Shown piece by piece: positions 28,949-39,749 of a stretch of 64,000 bases of DNA; position 1 is the stretch's first letter, and every line of letters begins with the position of its first letter. The notes below the pieces were generated by a model. It made no database searches, had not been told where the DNA came from, and saw only the letters and a program-made list of their open reading frames with translations. The position numbers and the translations under genes are program-made. Source of the stretch: Pseudomonas turukhanskensis (GTDB lineage: Bacteria; Pseudomonadota; Gammaproteobacteria; Pseudomonadales; Pseudomonadaceae); assembly GCF_027922365.1 (NCBI RefSeq), contig NZ_BSFN01000016.1, positions 53,124 through 117,123 on the forward strand, given 5' to 3'.

Positions 28949-30865
28949 ATGGGCAGAATCATCGGTATCGACCTGGGGACTACTAACTCCTGCGTCTCGA
29001 TCCTCGAAAACGGCAGCGTCAAGGTGCTGGAAAACGCCGAAGGCGCGCGTACCACTCCGTCGATCATTGCTTACACCAACGATGGCGAAATTCTCGTCGG
29101 TCAGTCGGCCAAGCGTCAGGCAGTCACCAACCCGCACAACACCCTGTATGCGGTGAAGCGTCTGATCGGTCGTCGTTTTGAAGAAAACGTCGTACAGAAA
29201 GACATCCAGATGGTGCCGTACAAAATTGTCAAAGCTGACAACGGCGACGCCTGGGTGGAAGTGAAGGGCCAGAAAATGGCACCGCCACAAATTTCTGCCG
29301 AAGTGCTGAAAAAGATGAAGAAAACCGCCGAAGATTACCTCGGCGAGCCAGTTACTGAAGCGGTAATCACCGTTCCGGCCTACTTCAACGATAGCCAGCG
29401 TCAGGCGACCAAAGACGCCGGCCGTATCGCAGGTCTGGAAGTCAAGCGCATCATTAACGAACCCACCGCAGCCGCTCTGGCTTACGGTATGGACAAGGCC
29501 AAGGGCGATCACACTGTGATCGTTTATGACCTGGGTGGCGGTACCTTCGATATCTCGGTTATTGAAATTGCCGAAGTCGATGGCGAGCACCAGTTCGAAG
29601 TGTTGGCCACCAACGGCGACACTTTCCTGGGTGGTGAAGACTTCGACATCCGTCTCATCGACTACCTCGTTGACGAGTTCAAGAAAGAAAGTGGCATCAA
29701 CCTTAAGGGCGATCCGCTGGCCATGCAGCGTCTGAAAGAAGCCGCTGAAAAAGCCAAGATCGAGCTGTCGTCCAGCACTCAGACCGATGTCAACCTGCCT
29801 TACATTACGGCAGATGCCAGCGGTCCGAAGCACCTGAACGTGAAAATCTCCCGCTCCAAGCTGGAGTCGCTGGTTGAAGATCTGGTGCAGCGCACCATCG
29901 AGCCTTGCCGTATCGCGCTGAAAGACGCCGGTATCGACATTGGCGCGATCAACGACGTGATTCTGGTCGGTGGTCAGACCCGCATGCCGCTGGTGCAGAA
30001 GGCCGTGACCGAGTTCTTCGGCAAGGAAGCACGTAAAGACGTGAACCCGGACGAAGCGGTTGCCATGGGCGCTGCCATTCAGGGCGCGGTACTGGCGGGT
30101 GACGTGAAAGACGTGCTGCTGCTGGACGTGAGCCCGTTGACCCTGGGTATCGAGACCATGGGCGGCGTGATGACTGCGCTGATCGAGAAAAACACCACGA
30201 TTCCTACCAAGAAATCGCAAGTGTTCTCGACCGCTGACGACAACCAGGGCGCTGTGACCATTCACGTGCTGCAGGGCGAGCGCAAGCAAGCCGCGCAGAA
30301 CAAGTCGCTGGGCAAGTTCGACCTGGCCGAGATTCCGCCAGCGCCGCGCGGCGTGCCGCAAATCGAAGTAACCTTCGATATCGACGCCAACGGTATCCTG
30401 CACGTGTCGGCCAAAGACAAGGCTACCGGCAAGCAGCAGTCGATCGTGATCAAGGCCAACTCGGGCCTGTCCGAGGAAGAAATCGAGCAAATGGTGCGTG
30501 ACGCCGAGGCCAACGCCGAGGAAGACCGCAAGTTCGAAGAGCTGGCCGCTGCACGCAACCAGGGCGATGCGCTCGTTCACGCCACTCGCAAAATGATCAC
30601 CGAAGCAGGCGACAAAGCCACTGCGGACGAGAAAGCAGTCATCGAGAAAGCGTTGGGTGAACTGGAAGCGGCCGTAAAAGGCGACAGCAAGGAAACCATC
30701 GACGCTAAAGTAGCCGCTCTCTCTGAAGCGACCGCTCCACTGGCGCAGAAAATGTATGCCGAACAGCCTCAGGCTGGTGAAGCTGCACCTGGCCAGGATG
30801 AGCCGAAAGGCGGTGCCGACGACGTCGTCGATGCCGAGTTCGAAGAGGTTAAAGAAAACAAGTAA
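28949..30865 (+). CDS. dnaK: Chaperone DnaK (Hsp70)
   Basis: The 638-residue Hsp70 has the ATPase domain starting MGRIIGIDLGTTNSCV, phosphate motif IVYDLGGGTFDISV, linker VLLLDVSPLTLG, substrate-binding domain and lid, ending in an acidic tail (DDVVDAEFEEVKENK). Start chosen at MGRIIGID with AGGAGAG upstream; the longer frame adds a non-family extension. It folds and disaggregates proteins with DnaJ and GrpE. Confidence 0.99.
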   Translation: MGRIIGIDLGTTNSCVSILENGSVKVLENAEGARTTPSIIAYTNDGEILVGQSAKRQAVTNPHNTLYAVKRLIGRRFEENVVQKDIQMVPYKIVKADNGDAWVEVKGQKMAPPQISAEVLKKMKKTAEDYLGEPVTEAVITVPAYFNDSQRQATKDAGRIAGLEVKRIINEPTAAALAYGMDKAKGDHTVIVYDLGGGTFDISVIEIAEVDGEHQFEVLATNGDTFLGGEDFDIRLIDYLVDEFKKESGINLKGDPLAMQRLKEAAEKAKIELSSSTQTDVNLPYITADASGPKHLNVKISRSKLESLVEDLVQRTIEPCRIALKDAGIDIGAINDVILVGGQTRMPLVQKAVTEFFGKEARKDVNPDEAVAMGAAIQGAVLAGDVKDVLLLDVSPLTLGIETMGGVMTALIEKNTTIPTKKSQVFSTADDNQGAVTIHVLQGERKQAAQNKSLGKFDLAEIPPAPRGVPQIEVTFDIDANGILHVSAKDKATGKQQSIVIKANSGLSEEEIEQMVRDAEANAEEDRKFEELAAARNQGDALVHATRKMITEAGDKATADEKAVIEKALGELEAAVKGDSKETIDAKVAALSEATAPLAQKMYAEQPQAGEAAPGQDEPKGGADDVVDAEFEEVKENK

Positions 30866-30888
30866 GCGTCCATTTGCTTGCTCCCCAA

Positions 30889-30947
30889 CCCGGCCAGCCA
30901 TTGCGCTGGCCGGGTGTTATCCGCCACGCGGGAGCTTGCTCCCGCGT
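30889..30947. promoter_or_regulatory. Double hairpin between dnaK and dnaJ
   Basis: Two strong hairpins in a row: CCCGGCCAGC / GCTGGCCGGG (30889-30914) and ACGCGGGAGC / GCTCCCGCGT (30926-30947). Neither has a T-run, so they are more likely mRNA stabilisers or partial terminators that lower dnaJ relative to dnaK than full terminators. Confidence 0.6.
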
Positions 30948-30988
30948 TGGCGTGTCTGGGGAAGCCGATTTAAGAGTGTTGAAGAATT

Positions 30989-32122
30989 ATGGCTAAGCGT
31001 GACTTTTACGAAGTGCTGGGTGTTGAGCGTGGTGCCAGCGAAGCGGAACTGAAGAAGGCTTATCGCCGCCTGGCAATGAAGCACCACCCGGACCGCAATC
31101 CTGGCGACAAAGAGGCCGAGGAACGCTTCAAGGAGGCCAACGAGGCCTATGAAGTGCTTTCCGATGCCAACAAGCGCGCAGCCTTTGACCAGTACGGTCA
31201 TGCCGGCGTCGACCCGAGCATGGGTGGCGGTGGTGCAGGCGGTGCCGGTTTTGGCGGCGCGAACTTCTCCGATATTTTCGGCGACGTGTTCAGCGATTTC
31301 TTCGGTGGTGCTCGTGGCGGCTCCCGCGGCGGCGCGCAGCGCGGCAGCGACTTGCGTTACACCCTGGAGCTGGATCTGGAAGAGGCTGTGCGCGGCACGA
31401 CCGTCACCATCCGCGTGCCGACGTTGGTCAATTGCAAAACTTGCGATGGCTCTGGCGCGAAGAAGGGCACCAGCCCGGTTACCTGTACGACCTGTGGCGG
31501 TATCGGCCAGGTGCGTATGCAGCAGGGCTTCTTTTCGGTGCAGCAAACCTGCCCGCGTTGCCACGGCAACGGCAAGATGATTGCCGACCCGTGCGGCACC
31601 TGCCACGGCCATGGTCGTGTCGAAGAACACAAAACCCTGTCGGTAAAAGTGCCGCCAGGCGTGGACACCGGCGATCGTATTCGTCTCTCCGGTGAAGGCG
31701 AGGCGGGCGCCATGGGCGGCCCGGCTGGCGACCTGTACGTGGTGGTGAATGTGCGTGAGCACTCGATCTTCCAGCGTGACGGCAAACATCTGTACTGCGA
31801 CGTGCCAATCAGCTTTGCTGACGCGGCGTTGGGCGGTGAGCTGGAAGTGCCAACCCTGGATGGTCGTGTGAAGCTGAAAATTCCGGAAGGCACACAAACC
31901 GGCAAGCTGTTCCGTCTGCGTGGCAAGGGCGTGGCCCCGGTGCGTGGCGGCGGTGCGGGCGATCTTATGTGCCGGGTGGCGGTGGAAACGCCGGTCAATC
32001 TGGACAAGCGTCAGCGTGAGTTGCTGGAAGAGTTCCGCAAATCGCTGGCTACCGATGACAGCCACTCGCCTAAAGCCAGTGGTTGGTTCGAGGGCGTGAA
32101 GCGTTTCTTCGGCGACGTGTAA
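30989..32122 (+). CDS. dnaJ: Chaperone DnaJ (Hsp40)
   Basis: The 377-residue class A J-protein has a J domain (residues 1-70) with HHPDRNPGD containing HPD, a Gly/Phe-rich linker (about 75-120), four zinc motifs CKTCDGSG, CTTCGGIG, CPRCHGNG and CGTCHGHG (about 148-212), then client-binding domains. It delivers clients to DnaK and stimulates its ATPase. Confidence 0.98.
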   Translation: MAKRDFYEVLGVERGASEAELKKAYRRLAMKHHPDRNPGDKEAEERFKEANEAYEVLSDANKRAAFDQYGHAGVDPSMGGGGAGGAGFGGANFSDIFGDVFSDFFGGARGGSRGGAQRGSDLRYTLELDLEEAVRGTTVTIRVPTLVNCKTCDGSGAKKGTSPVTCTTCGGIGQVRMQQGFFSVQQTCPRCHGNGKMIADPCGTCHGHGRVEEHKTLSVKVPPGVDTGDRIRLSGEGEAGAMGGPAGDLYVVVNVREHSIFQRDGKHLYCDVPISFADAALGGELEVPTLDGRVKLKIPEGTQTGKLFRLRGKGVAPVRGGGAGDLMCRVAVETPVNLDKRQRELLEEFRKSLATDDSHSPKASGWFEGVKRFFGDV

Positions 32123-32185
32123 ATCGGTTGAGCGGAGCGCCCTGGGCGCTTCGCCAGCTGCAAGTAATTAGCGGGAGCTGGATAC

Positions 32186-33001
32186 ATGGCAGGTATAGCG
32201 CGACGTATAGCCGTAGTGGGCGCCGCCGGACGCATGGGTAAAACACTGATTGAGGCGATTGAACTGGCCGATGGCGCCAAGCTGACTGCCGCGATCGATC
32301 GTCCAGACAGCAGCCTGATTGGTGCGGATGTGGGCGAGTTGGCGGGTATGGGCAAGCTGGGCATCACCTTGGCGGGTAATCTCGATGATGTGCTGGATCA
32401 GTTCGATGTGCTGATCGATTTTACCCATCCCACCGTCACCCTGAAAAACCTGGAAGTTTGTCGCAAGGCTGGCAAATCCATGGTGATCGGCACCACCGGT
32501 TTTAGCGTCGAGGAAAAACAGCTGCTGGCGGATGCGGGCAAAGACATCTCGATCGTGTTTGCGGCCAACTTCAGCGTCGGCGTCAATCTGTGTCTGAAGC
32601 TGCTGGATACCGCGGCGCGGGTTCTGGGCGATGACGTTGATATCGAGATTCTCGAAGCGCATCACCGTCATAAGGTTGATGCGCCGTCAGGTACGGCTGT
32701 GCGCATGGGCGAAGTAGTGGCCAAGGCGCTGGGGCGTGATCTGCAGAAGGTGGCGGTGTACGGTCGCGAAGGCCAGACCGGTGCGCGTGATCGCGAAACC
32801 ATCGGCTTTGCGACCGTGCGCGCAGGCGATGTGGTCGGCGACCATACCGTATTGTTTGCCGCGGACGGCGAGCGGGTCGAAATCACCCACAAAGCCTCTA
32901 GCCGTATGACGTTCGCACGCGGTGCCGTGCGCTCTGCATTGTGGCTGGATGGCAAGTCTGCCGGGCTCTACGACATGCAGGATGTGCTTGATCTGCACTG
33001 A
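32186..33001 (+). CDS. dapB: 4-hydroxy-tetrahydrodipicolinate reductase
   Basis: The 271-residue protein has nucleotide motif VVGAAGRMGK near the N-terminus and active-site segment EAHHRHKVDAPSGTA (about residues 155-169), followed by GFATVRAGDVVGDH. It reduces hydroxy-tetrahydrodipicolinate with NAD(P)H in lysine and diaminopimelate synthesis. It lies between dnaJ and carA, the standard Pseudomonas order. Confidence 0.97.
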   Translation: MAGIARRIAVVGAAGRMGKTLIEAIELADGAKLTAAIDRPDSSLIGADVGELAGMGKLGITLAGNLDDVLDQFDVLIDFTHPTVTLKNLEVCRKAGKSMVIGTTGFSVEEKQLLADAGKDISIVFAANFSVGVNLCLKLLDTAARVLGDDVDIEILEAHHRHKVDAPSGTAVRMGEVVAKALGRDLQKVAVYGREGQTGARDRETIGFATVRAGDVVGDHTVLFAADGERVEITHKASSRMTFARGAVRSALWLDGKSAGLYDMQDVLDLH

Positions 33002-33037
33002 GACGACTAAACGGTTGTCATCCTGGGTAGACCAAAA

Positions 33038-33097
33038 ATGCCTTTTTCTGTAAGCTACAGCTTTAGTGTGTCCACTAAAAGCGCGCAGTTAACTTGA
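33038..33097 (+). CDS. Candidate carA leader peptide (19 codons)
   Basis: A short ORF, ATG to TGA, reads MPFSVSYSFSVSTKSAQLT and ends 18 bp before a strong terminator hairpin that precedes carA. It is rich in Ser and aromatic codons with U-rich tracts but has no Arg codon. A GGGTAG 8 nt upstream is only a weak ribosome site. Translation of it could couple ribosome position to the terminator, as in pyrimidine-type attenuation. It is inferred from layout only. Confidence 0.4.
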   Translation: MPFSVSYSFSVSTKSAQLT

Positions 33098-33115
33098 AAA
33101 AGTGATTCTAAAAAA

Positions 33116-33152
33116 AGCGGGGTGACGTGTCTAAACGTCATCCCGCTTTTTT
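33116..33152 (+). terminator. Terminator / candidate attenuator upstream of carA
   Basis: Stem AGCGGGGTGACGT / ACGTCATCCCGCT (one G-U pair), loop of six, then TTTTTT. It lies about 45 bp before the carA TTG. It either ends dnaJ-dapB transcription or is the attenuator of carAB. Confidence 0.85.
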
Positions 33153-33197
33153 ACAACCTGCGTATGCCCTGTCAGGCTTGATTTACGGGAGGTCTTC

Positions 33198-34334
33198 TTG
33201 ACTAAGCCAGCCATACTCGCCCTTGCTGATGGCAGCATTTTTCGCGGCGAAGCCATCGGAATCGACGGTCAAACCGTCGGAGAGGTGGTGTTCAATACTG
33301 CTATGACCGGCTATCAGGAAATCCTTACCGATCCTTCCTATGCCCAACAAATCGTTACCCTGACTTATCCACATATCGGCAACACCGGCACCACGCCGGA
33401 AGATGCCGAGTCCAACCGTGTCTGGTCCGCCGGCTTGGTGATTCGTGATCTGCCTCTGGTAGCCAGCAACTGGCGTAACACGCTGTCGCTGTCGGATTAC
33501 CTGAAAGCCAACAGCGTCGTTGCCATCGCCGGTATCGACACCCGCCGCCTGACCCGCATCCTGCGTGAGAAAGGCGCCCAGAATGGCTGCATTCTGGCGG
33601 GCGACAACATCTCCGACGAGCAAGCCTTGGCAGCCGCTCGCGGCTTCCCCGGCCTTAAAGGCATGGACCTGGCCAAAGTCGTCAGCTCCACCGAGCGCTA
33701 CGAATGGCGCTCCAGTGTCTGGAACCTGAAAACCGACAGCCACCCAGAGATCGCCGCCAGCGAACTGCCGCACCACGTGGTTGCGTTCGACTACGGCGTA
33801 AAGCTAAACATCCTGCGCATGCTGGTCGAGCGCGGCTGCCGCGTCACCGTGGTGCCGGCGCAAACGCCTGCAAGCGAAGTGCTGGCGTTGCAACCCGACG
33901 GCGTGTTTTTGTCCAACGGCCCGGGCGACCCTGAGCCGTGCGACTACGCCATTCAGGCCATCAAAGACGTGTTGGAAACCGAGATTCCGGTATTCGGCAT
34001 TTGCCTCGGCCACCAACTGCTGGCCCTGGCCTCCGGCGCCAAGACCGTCAAAATGGGTCACGGCCACCACGGTGCCAACCACCCGGTGCAAGACCTCGAT
34101 ACCGGCGTGGTGATGATCACCAGCCAGAACCACGGCTTTGCTGTGGACGAGGCGACTTTGCCAGCCAACCTGCGCGCTACTCACAAGTCGCTGTTCGACG
34201 GCACTCTGCAAGGCATCGAGCGTACCGACAAAGTGGCCTTCAGCTTCCAGGGCCATCCCGAGGCGAGCCCAGGTCCGCTGGACGTTGCCCCGTTGTTCGA
34301 CCGATTCATCGAAGCCATGGCCGCGCGCCGTTAA
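33198..34334 (+). CDS. carA: Carbamoyl-phosphate synthase small (glutaminase) subunit
   Basis: The 378-residue class I glutamine amidotransferase has an N-terminal CarA domain (TAMTGYQEILTDPSYAQQ) and a C-terminal amidotransferase with nucleophile C269 in GICLGHQ and the His-Glu pair in QGHPEASPG. It supplies ammonia from glutamine to CarB for arginine and pyrimidine synthesis. The start is TTG at 33198, fixed by GGGAGG 5 nt upstream and by the family N-terminus TKPAILALADGS. Confidence 0.97.
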   Translation: MTKPAILALADGSIFRGEAIGIDGQTVGEVVFNTAMTGYQEILTDPSYAQQIVTLTYPHIGNTGTTPEDAESNRVWSAGLVIRDLPLVASNWRNTLSLSDYLKANSVVAIAGIDTRRLTRILREKGAQNGCILAGDNISDEQALAAARGFPGLKGMDLAKVVSSTERYEWRSSVWNLKTDSHPEIAASELPHHVVAFDYGVKLNILRMLVERGCRVTVVPAQTPASEVLALQPDGVFLSNGPGDPEPCDYAIQAIKDVLETEIPVFGICLGHQLLALASGAKTVKMGHGHHGANHPVQDLDTGVVMITSQNHGFAVDEATLPANLRATHKSLFDGTLQGIERTDKVAFSFQGHPEASPGPLDVAPLFDRFIEAMAARR

Positions 34335-34369
34335 GCCTGCCGACTGACCAAAGGATTCGAGAGTAGAAA

Positions 34370-37587
<3,218 letters not shown>

Positions 37588-37591
<4 letters not shown>

Positions 37592-38064
37592 TCAAGTACC
37601 CAATGACGGTCCAGGGCGCTCGCGCCCTGGAAGAAGAACACGCCCACCTGACCAAGGTCGTGCGTCCGAAGCTCAGCCAGGACATCGGCACGGCCCGCGA
37701 ATTGGGTGATCTCAAGGAAAACGCCGAATACCACGCTGCCCGAGAGCAGCAAGGTATGGTCGAAGCGCGTATCCGGGATATCGAAGGCCGTCTGCAGAAC
37801 GCGCAGGTCATTGATGTCACGGCTATCACGCCGACCGGCAAGGTGATTTTCGGAACCACGGTGGAGATCGCCAACGTCGAGACTGACGAGCGCGTGACCT
37901 ACCAGATCGTTGGTGAAGACGAAGCGGACATCAAGCTCGGCAAGATTTCCGTCGGCTCGCCTATCGCTCGCGCCTTGATTGCCAAGGAAGAGGGCGATGT
38001 GGTCGCTGTGCGCACGCCCGGCGGCCTGATCGAGTACGAGATCGTCGAGGTTCGTCATATCTAA
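37588..38064 (+). CDS. greA: Transcript cleavage factor GreA
   Basis: The 158-residue protein has an N-terminal coiled-coil hairpin (MTVQGARALEEEHAHL to LGDLKENAEYHAAREQQ, with the acidic tip that enters the RNA polymerase channel) and a C-terminal FKBP-like domain (SPIARALIAKEEGD). It rescues backtracked RNA polymerase. The start is the ATG in the ATGA overlap with carB; the longer frame upstream lies inside carB. Confidence 0.97.
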
Positions 38065-38068
38065 GCGA

Positions 38069-38497
38069 GTGCCGGTCAACGTCGGTGCCACTAGTTGGCA
38101 GCTGGCTCAGACATTCTGGGTCGGCGGCCTCTGGCTACTGCATTTTGTAATGTTGCCCGCGCTGGAACGCATTGGCCTGGCGCCGATGCTGGTCGAGGAG
38201 ATTGCCAATACCCTGAGCCCGCTGCTGGTGTTGCTGGCTGTGGGCGGGGTGTTGTTGCAAACACTGATTCTGTTGCAGGCCGAGCGCTTTTCGGCGCTGT
38301 GGCAGGACATGCGCGGCAAATTGCTCGTCGCCAGTTTTCTAGTGGCGTCGGCATACGGCTTGCTCCATCACTTTGCGCCGGGCGCGCTGCGTCTGCAGCT
38401 ATTCTGTTTTCTGATCTTGGCGTTGTGCGGTGCGCTGCTGGTGTTGCAGCCAGTGCCGGACGGCAGAGCAGCCAGGGCGCGCATGGCGCGCCACTGA
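38069..38497 (+). CDS. DUF4149-type small membrane protein
   Basis: The 142-residue protein has four predicted membrane helices (LAQTFWVGGLWLLHFVMLPA, SPLLVLLAVGGVLLQTLILL, LVASFLVASAYGLLHHF, LQLFCFLILALCGALLVLQ) and a short Arg-rich tail. The layout, with charged residues bracketing TM1, resembles DUF4149 proteins that lie beside greA/yhbY in Pseudomonas. It is 4 bp after greA; the start is GTG. Function is unknown. Confidence 0.75.
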   Translation: MPVNVGATSWQLAQTFWVGGLWLLHFVMLPALERIGLAPMLVEEIANTLSPLLVLLAVGGVLLQTLILLQAERFSALWQDMRGKLLVASFLVASAYGLLHHFAPGALRLQLFCFLILALCGALLVLQPVPDGRAARARMARH

Positions 38498-38511
38498 CCG
38501 AGAGAGGGCAA

Positions 38512-38820
38512 TCAGCTGAAGCGGGTAACGTTGGACAGCTGTTTGTTGGCCTTCGGGTTCTTGCGGTAAATCAGCGCCATTTTGCCGATGACTTGCACCA
38601 ATTCGCTCTTCGCCGTTTTGCAAAGCTCGTCAATCACGGCCAGGCGGCTTTCTCGCTCGGTGATTCTGAGCTGGATTTTGATCAGTTCGTGATCAGTCAG
38701 CGCGCGCTCCAATTCAGCAAGCACGCCTTCGGTCAAACCATTGTCAGCAACAATCAATACCGGTTTTAGATGGTGACCGATAGATTTGTACTGTTTCTTC
38801 TGCTCTTGAGTGAGCGGCAT
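38512..38820 (-). CDS. yhbY: CRS1-YhbY-family RNA-binding protein
   Basis: The 102-residue CRM-domain protein contains the family segment KSIGHHLKPVLIVADNGLTE and the RNA-binding GxxG-like turn region. YhbY binds pre-50S ribosomal particles in E. coli. It converges on the DUF4149 gene and is divergent from rlmE, the standard arrangement. Confidence 0.95.
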   Translation of the reverse strand: MPLTQEQKKQYKSIGHHLKPVLIVADNGLTEGVLAELERALTDHELIKIQLRITERESRLAVIDELCKTAKSELVQVIGKMALIYRKNPKANKQLSNVTRFS

Positions 38821-38924
38821 AATCTGACCCCTGCGTCTGATCTTGTAAAAAGCGGCGGCTAGTTTACCCGAGCGCTCTCGGAACCGCCCAGATAATCACG
38901 GCCCGTTAATTTTTGAGGTGCCCA

Positions 38925-39554
38925 GTGGCACGTTCCAAGACAAGTCAAGGTTGGTTGAAAGAGCATTTCGACGACCCCTACGTAAAAATGGCGCAGAAGG
39001 ACGGCTACCGTTCGCGCGCGAGCTACAAATTGCTGGAAATTCAGGAAAAGGATCGAATTCTGCGCCCTGGCAATACGGTGATCGACCTTGGCGCTGCTCC
39101 AGGTGGGTGGTCGCAGGTCACCAGCCGAGTATTGGGCGACAAGGGGCGCTTGATCGCGTCCGATATCCTCGAAATGGACAGCATTCCTGACGTCACCTTT
39201 ATTCAGGGCGACTTCACGGAAGAGTCTGTATTGGCGCAGATCCTTGAGGCCGTCGGCAATAACCCGGTAGACCTTGTGATTTCGGATATGGCCCCCAATA
39301 TGAGTGGGGTGAAGATGGCAGATCAGGCGCGTTCGATGTACTTGTGCGAGCTGGCACTGGATCTCGCTTCCCAGGTTCTGCGGCCCGGTGGTGATTTTTT
39401 GATCAAGATCTTCCAGGGCGAAGGATTTGATGTCTATCACAAGCAGGTGCGCGCGATGTTTGAAAAAGTGCAAATGCGCAAGCCATTGTCTTCCCGCGAT
39501 CGGTCCCGTGAGCAATATTTGCTGGCCCGAGGCTTTCGCGGGGCGCAAGATTGA
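38925..39554 (+). CDS. rlmE: 23S rRNA 2'-O-ribose U2552 methyltransferase
   Basis: The 209-residue FtsJ/RrmJ-type SAM methyltransferase has motif I VIDLGAAPGGWSQV, the catalytic K-D-K-E set in YRSRASYKL, ISDMAPNMSG and FLIKIFQGEG. It methylates U2552 of 23S rRNA in the 50S A-loop. The start is GTG at 38925 (VARSKTSQGWLKE), with TGAGGTG upstream. It precedes ftsH, as in E. coli. Confidence 0.96.
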   Translation: MARSKTSQGWLKEHFDDPYVKMAQKDGYRSRASYKLLEIQEKDRILRPGNTVIDLGAAPGGWSQVTSRVLGDKGRLIASDILEMDSIPDVTFIQGDFTEESVLAQILEAVGNNPVDLVISDMAPNMSGVKMADQARSMYLCELALDLASQVLRPGGDFLIKIFQGEGFDVYHKQVRAMFEKVQMRKPLSSRDRSREQYLLARGFRGAQD

Positions 39555-39749
39555 ACCCATGAAGAACGGGTTCAGTCGAACGTTATACGAATCGAGCGTT
39601 GTTTTGCCGCTTTACCACGGCAGTGCCTCATAAAGGGTTACAGACGCTTCCTGCCTAGGTTCGGAAGTTGTGTAGTAAGTTAGGCTGATCAATATCCAGC
39701 CGTAATGCGAGGTTCGTCCCGCGTGGGGCCTGCTTCAGAGGGTAGCTAA
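39555..39749. other. rlmE-ftsH intergenic region
   Basis: It is 195 bp without a gene. It probably holds an ftsH promoter, but I found no clear sigma-32 match. AGAGGGT just before the TTG start of ftsH is the ribosome site. Confidence 0.5.

Noticed and set aside
28901..30901. 666-codon open frame antisense to dnaK
   Set aside because: High GC codon bias in dnaK leaves the opposite frame open; composition is not protein-like and DnaK is certain.
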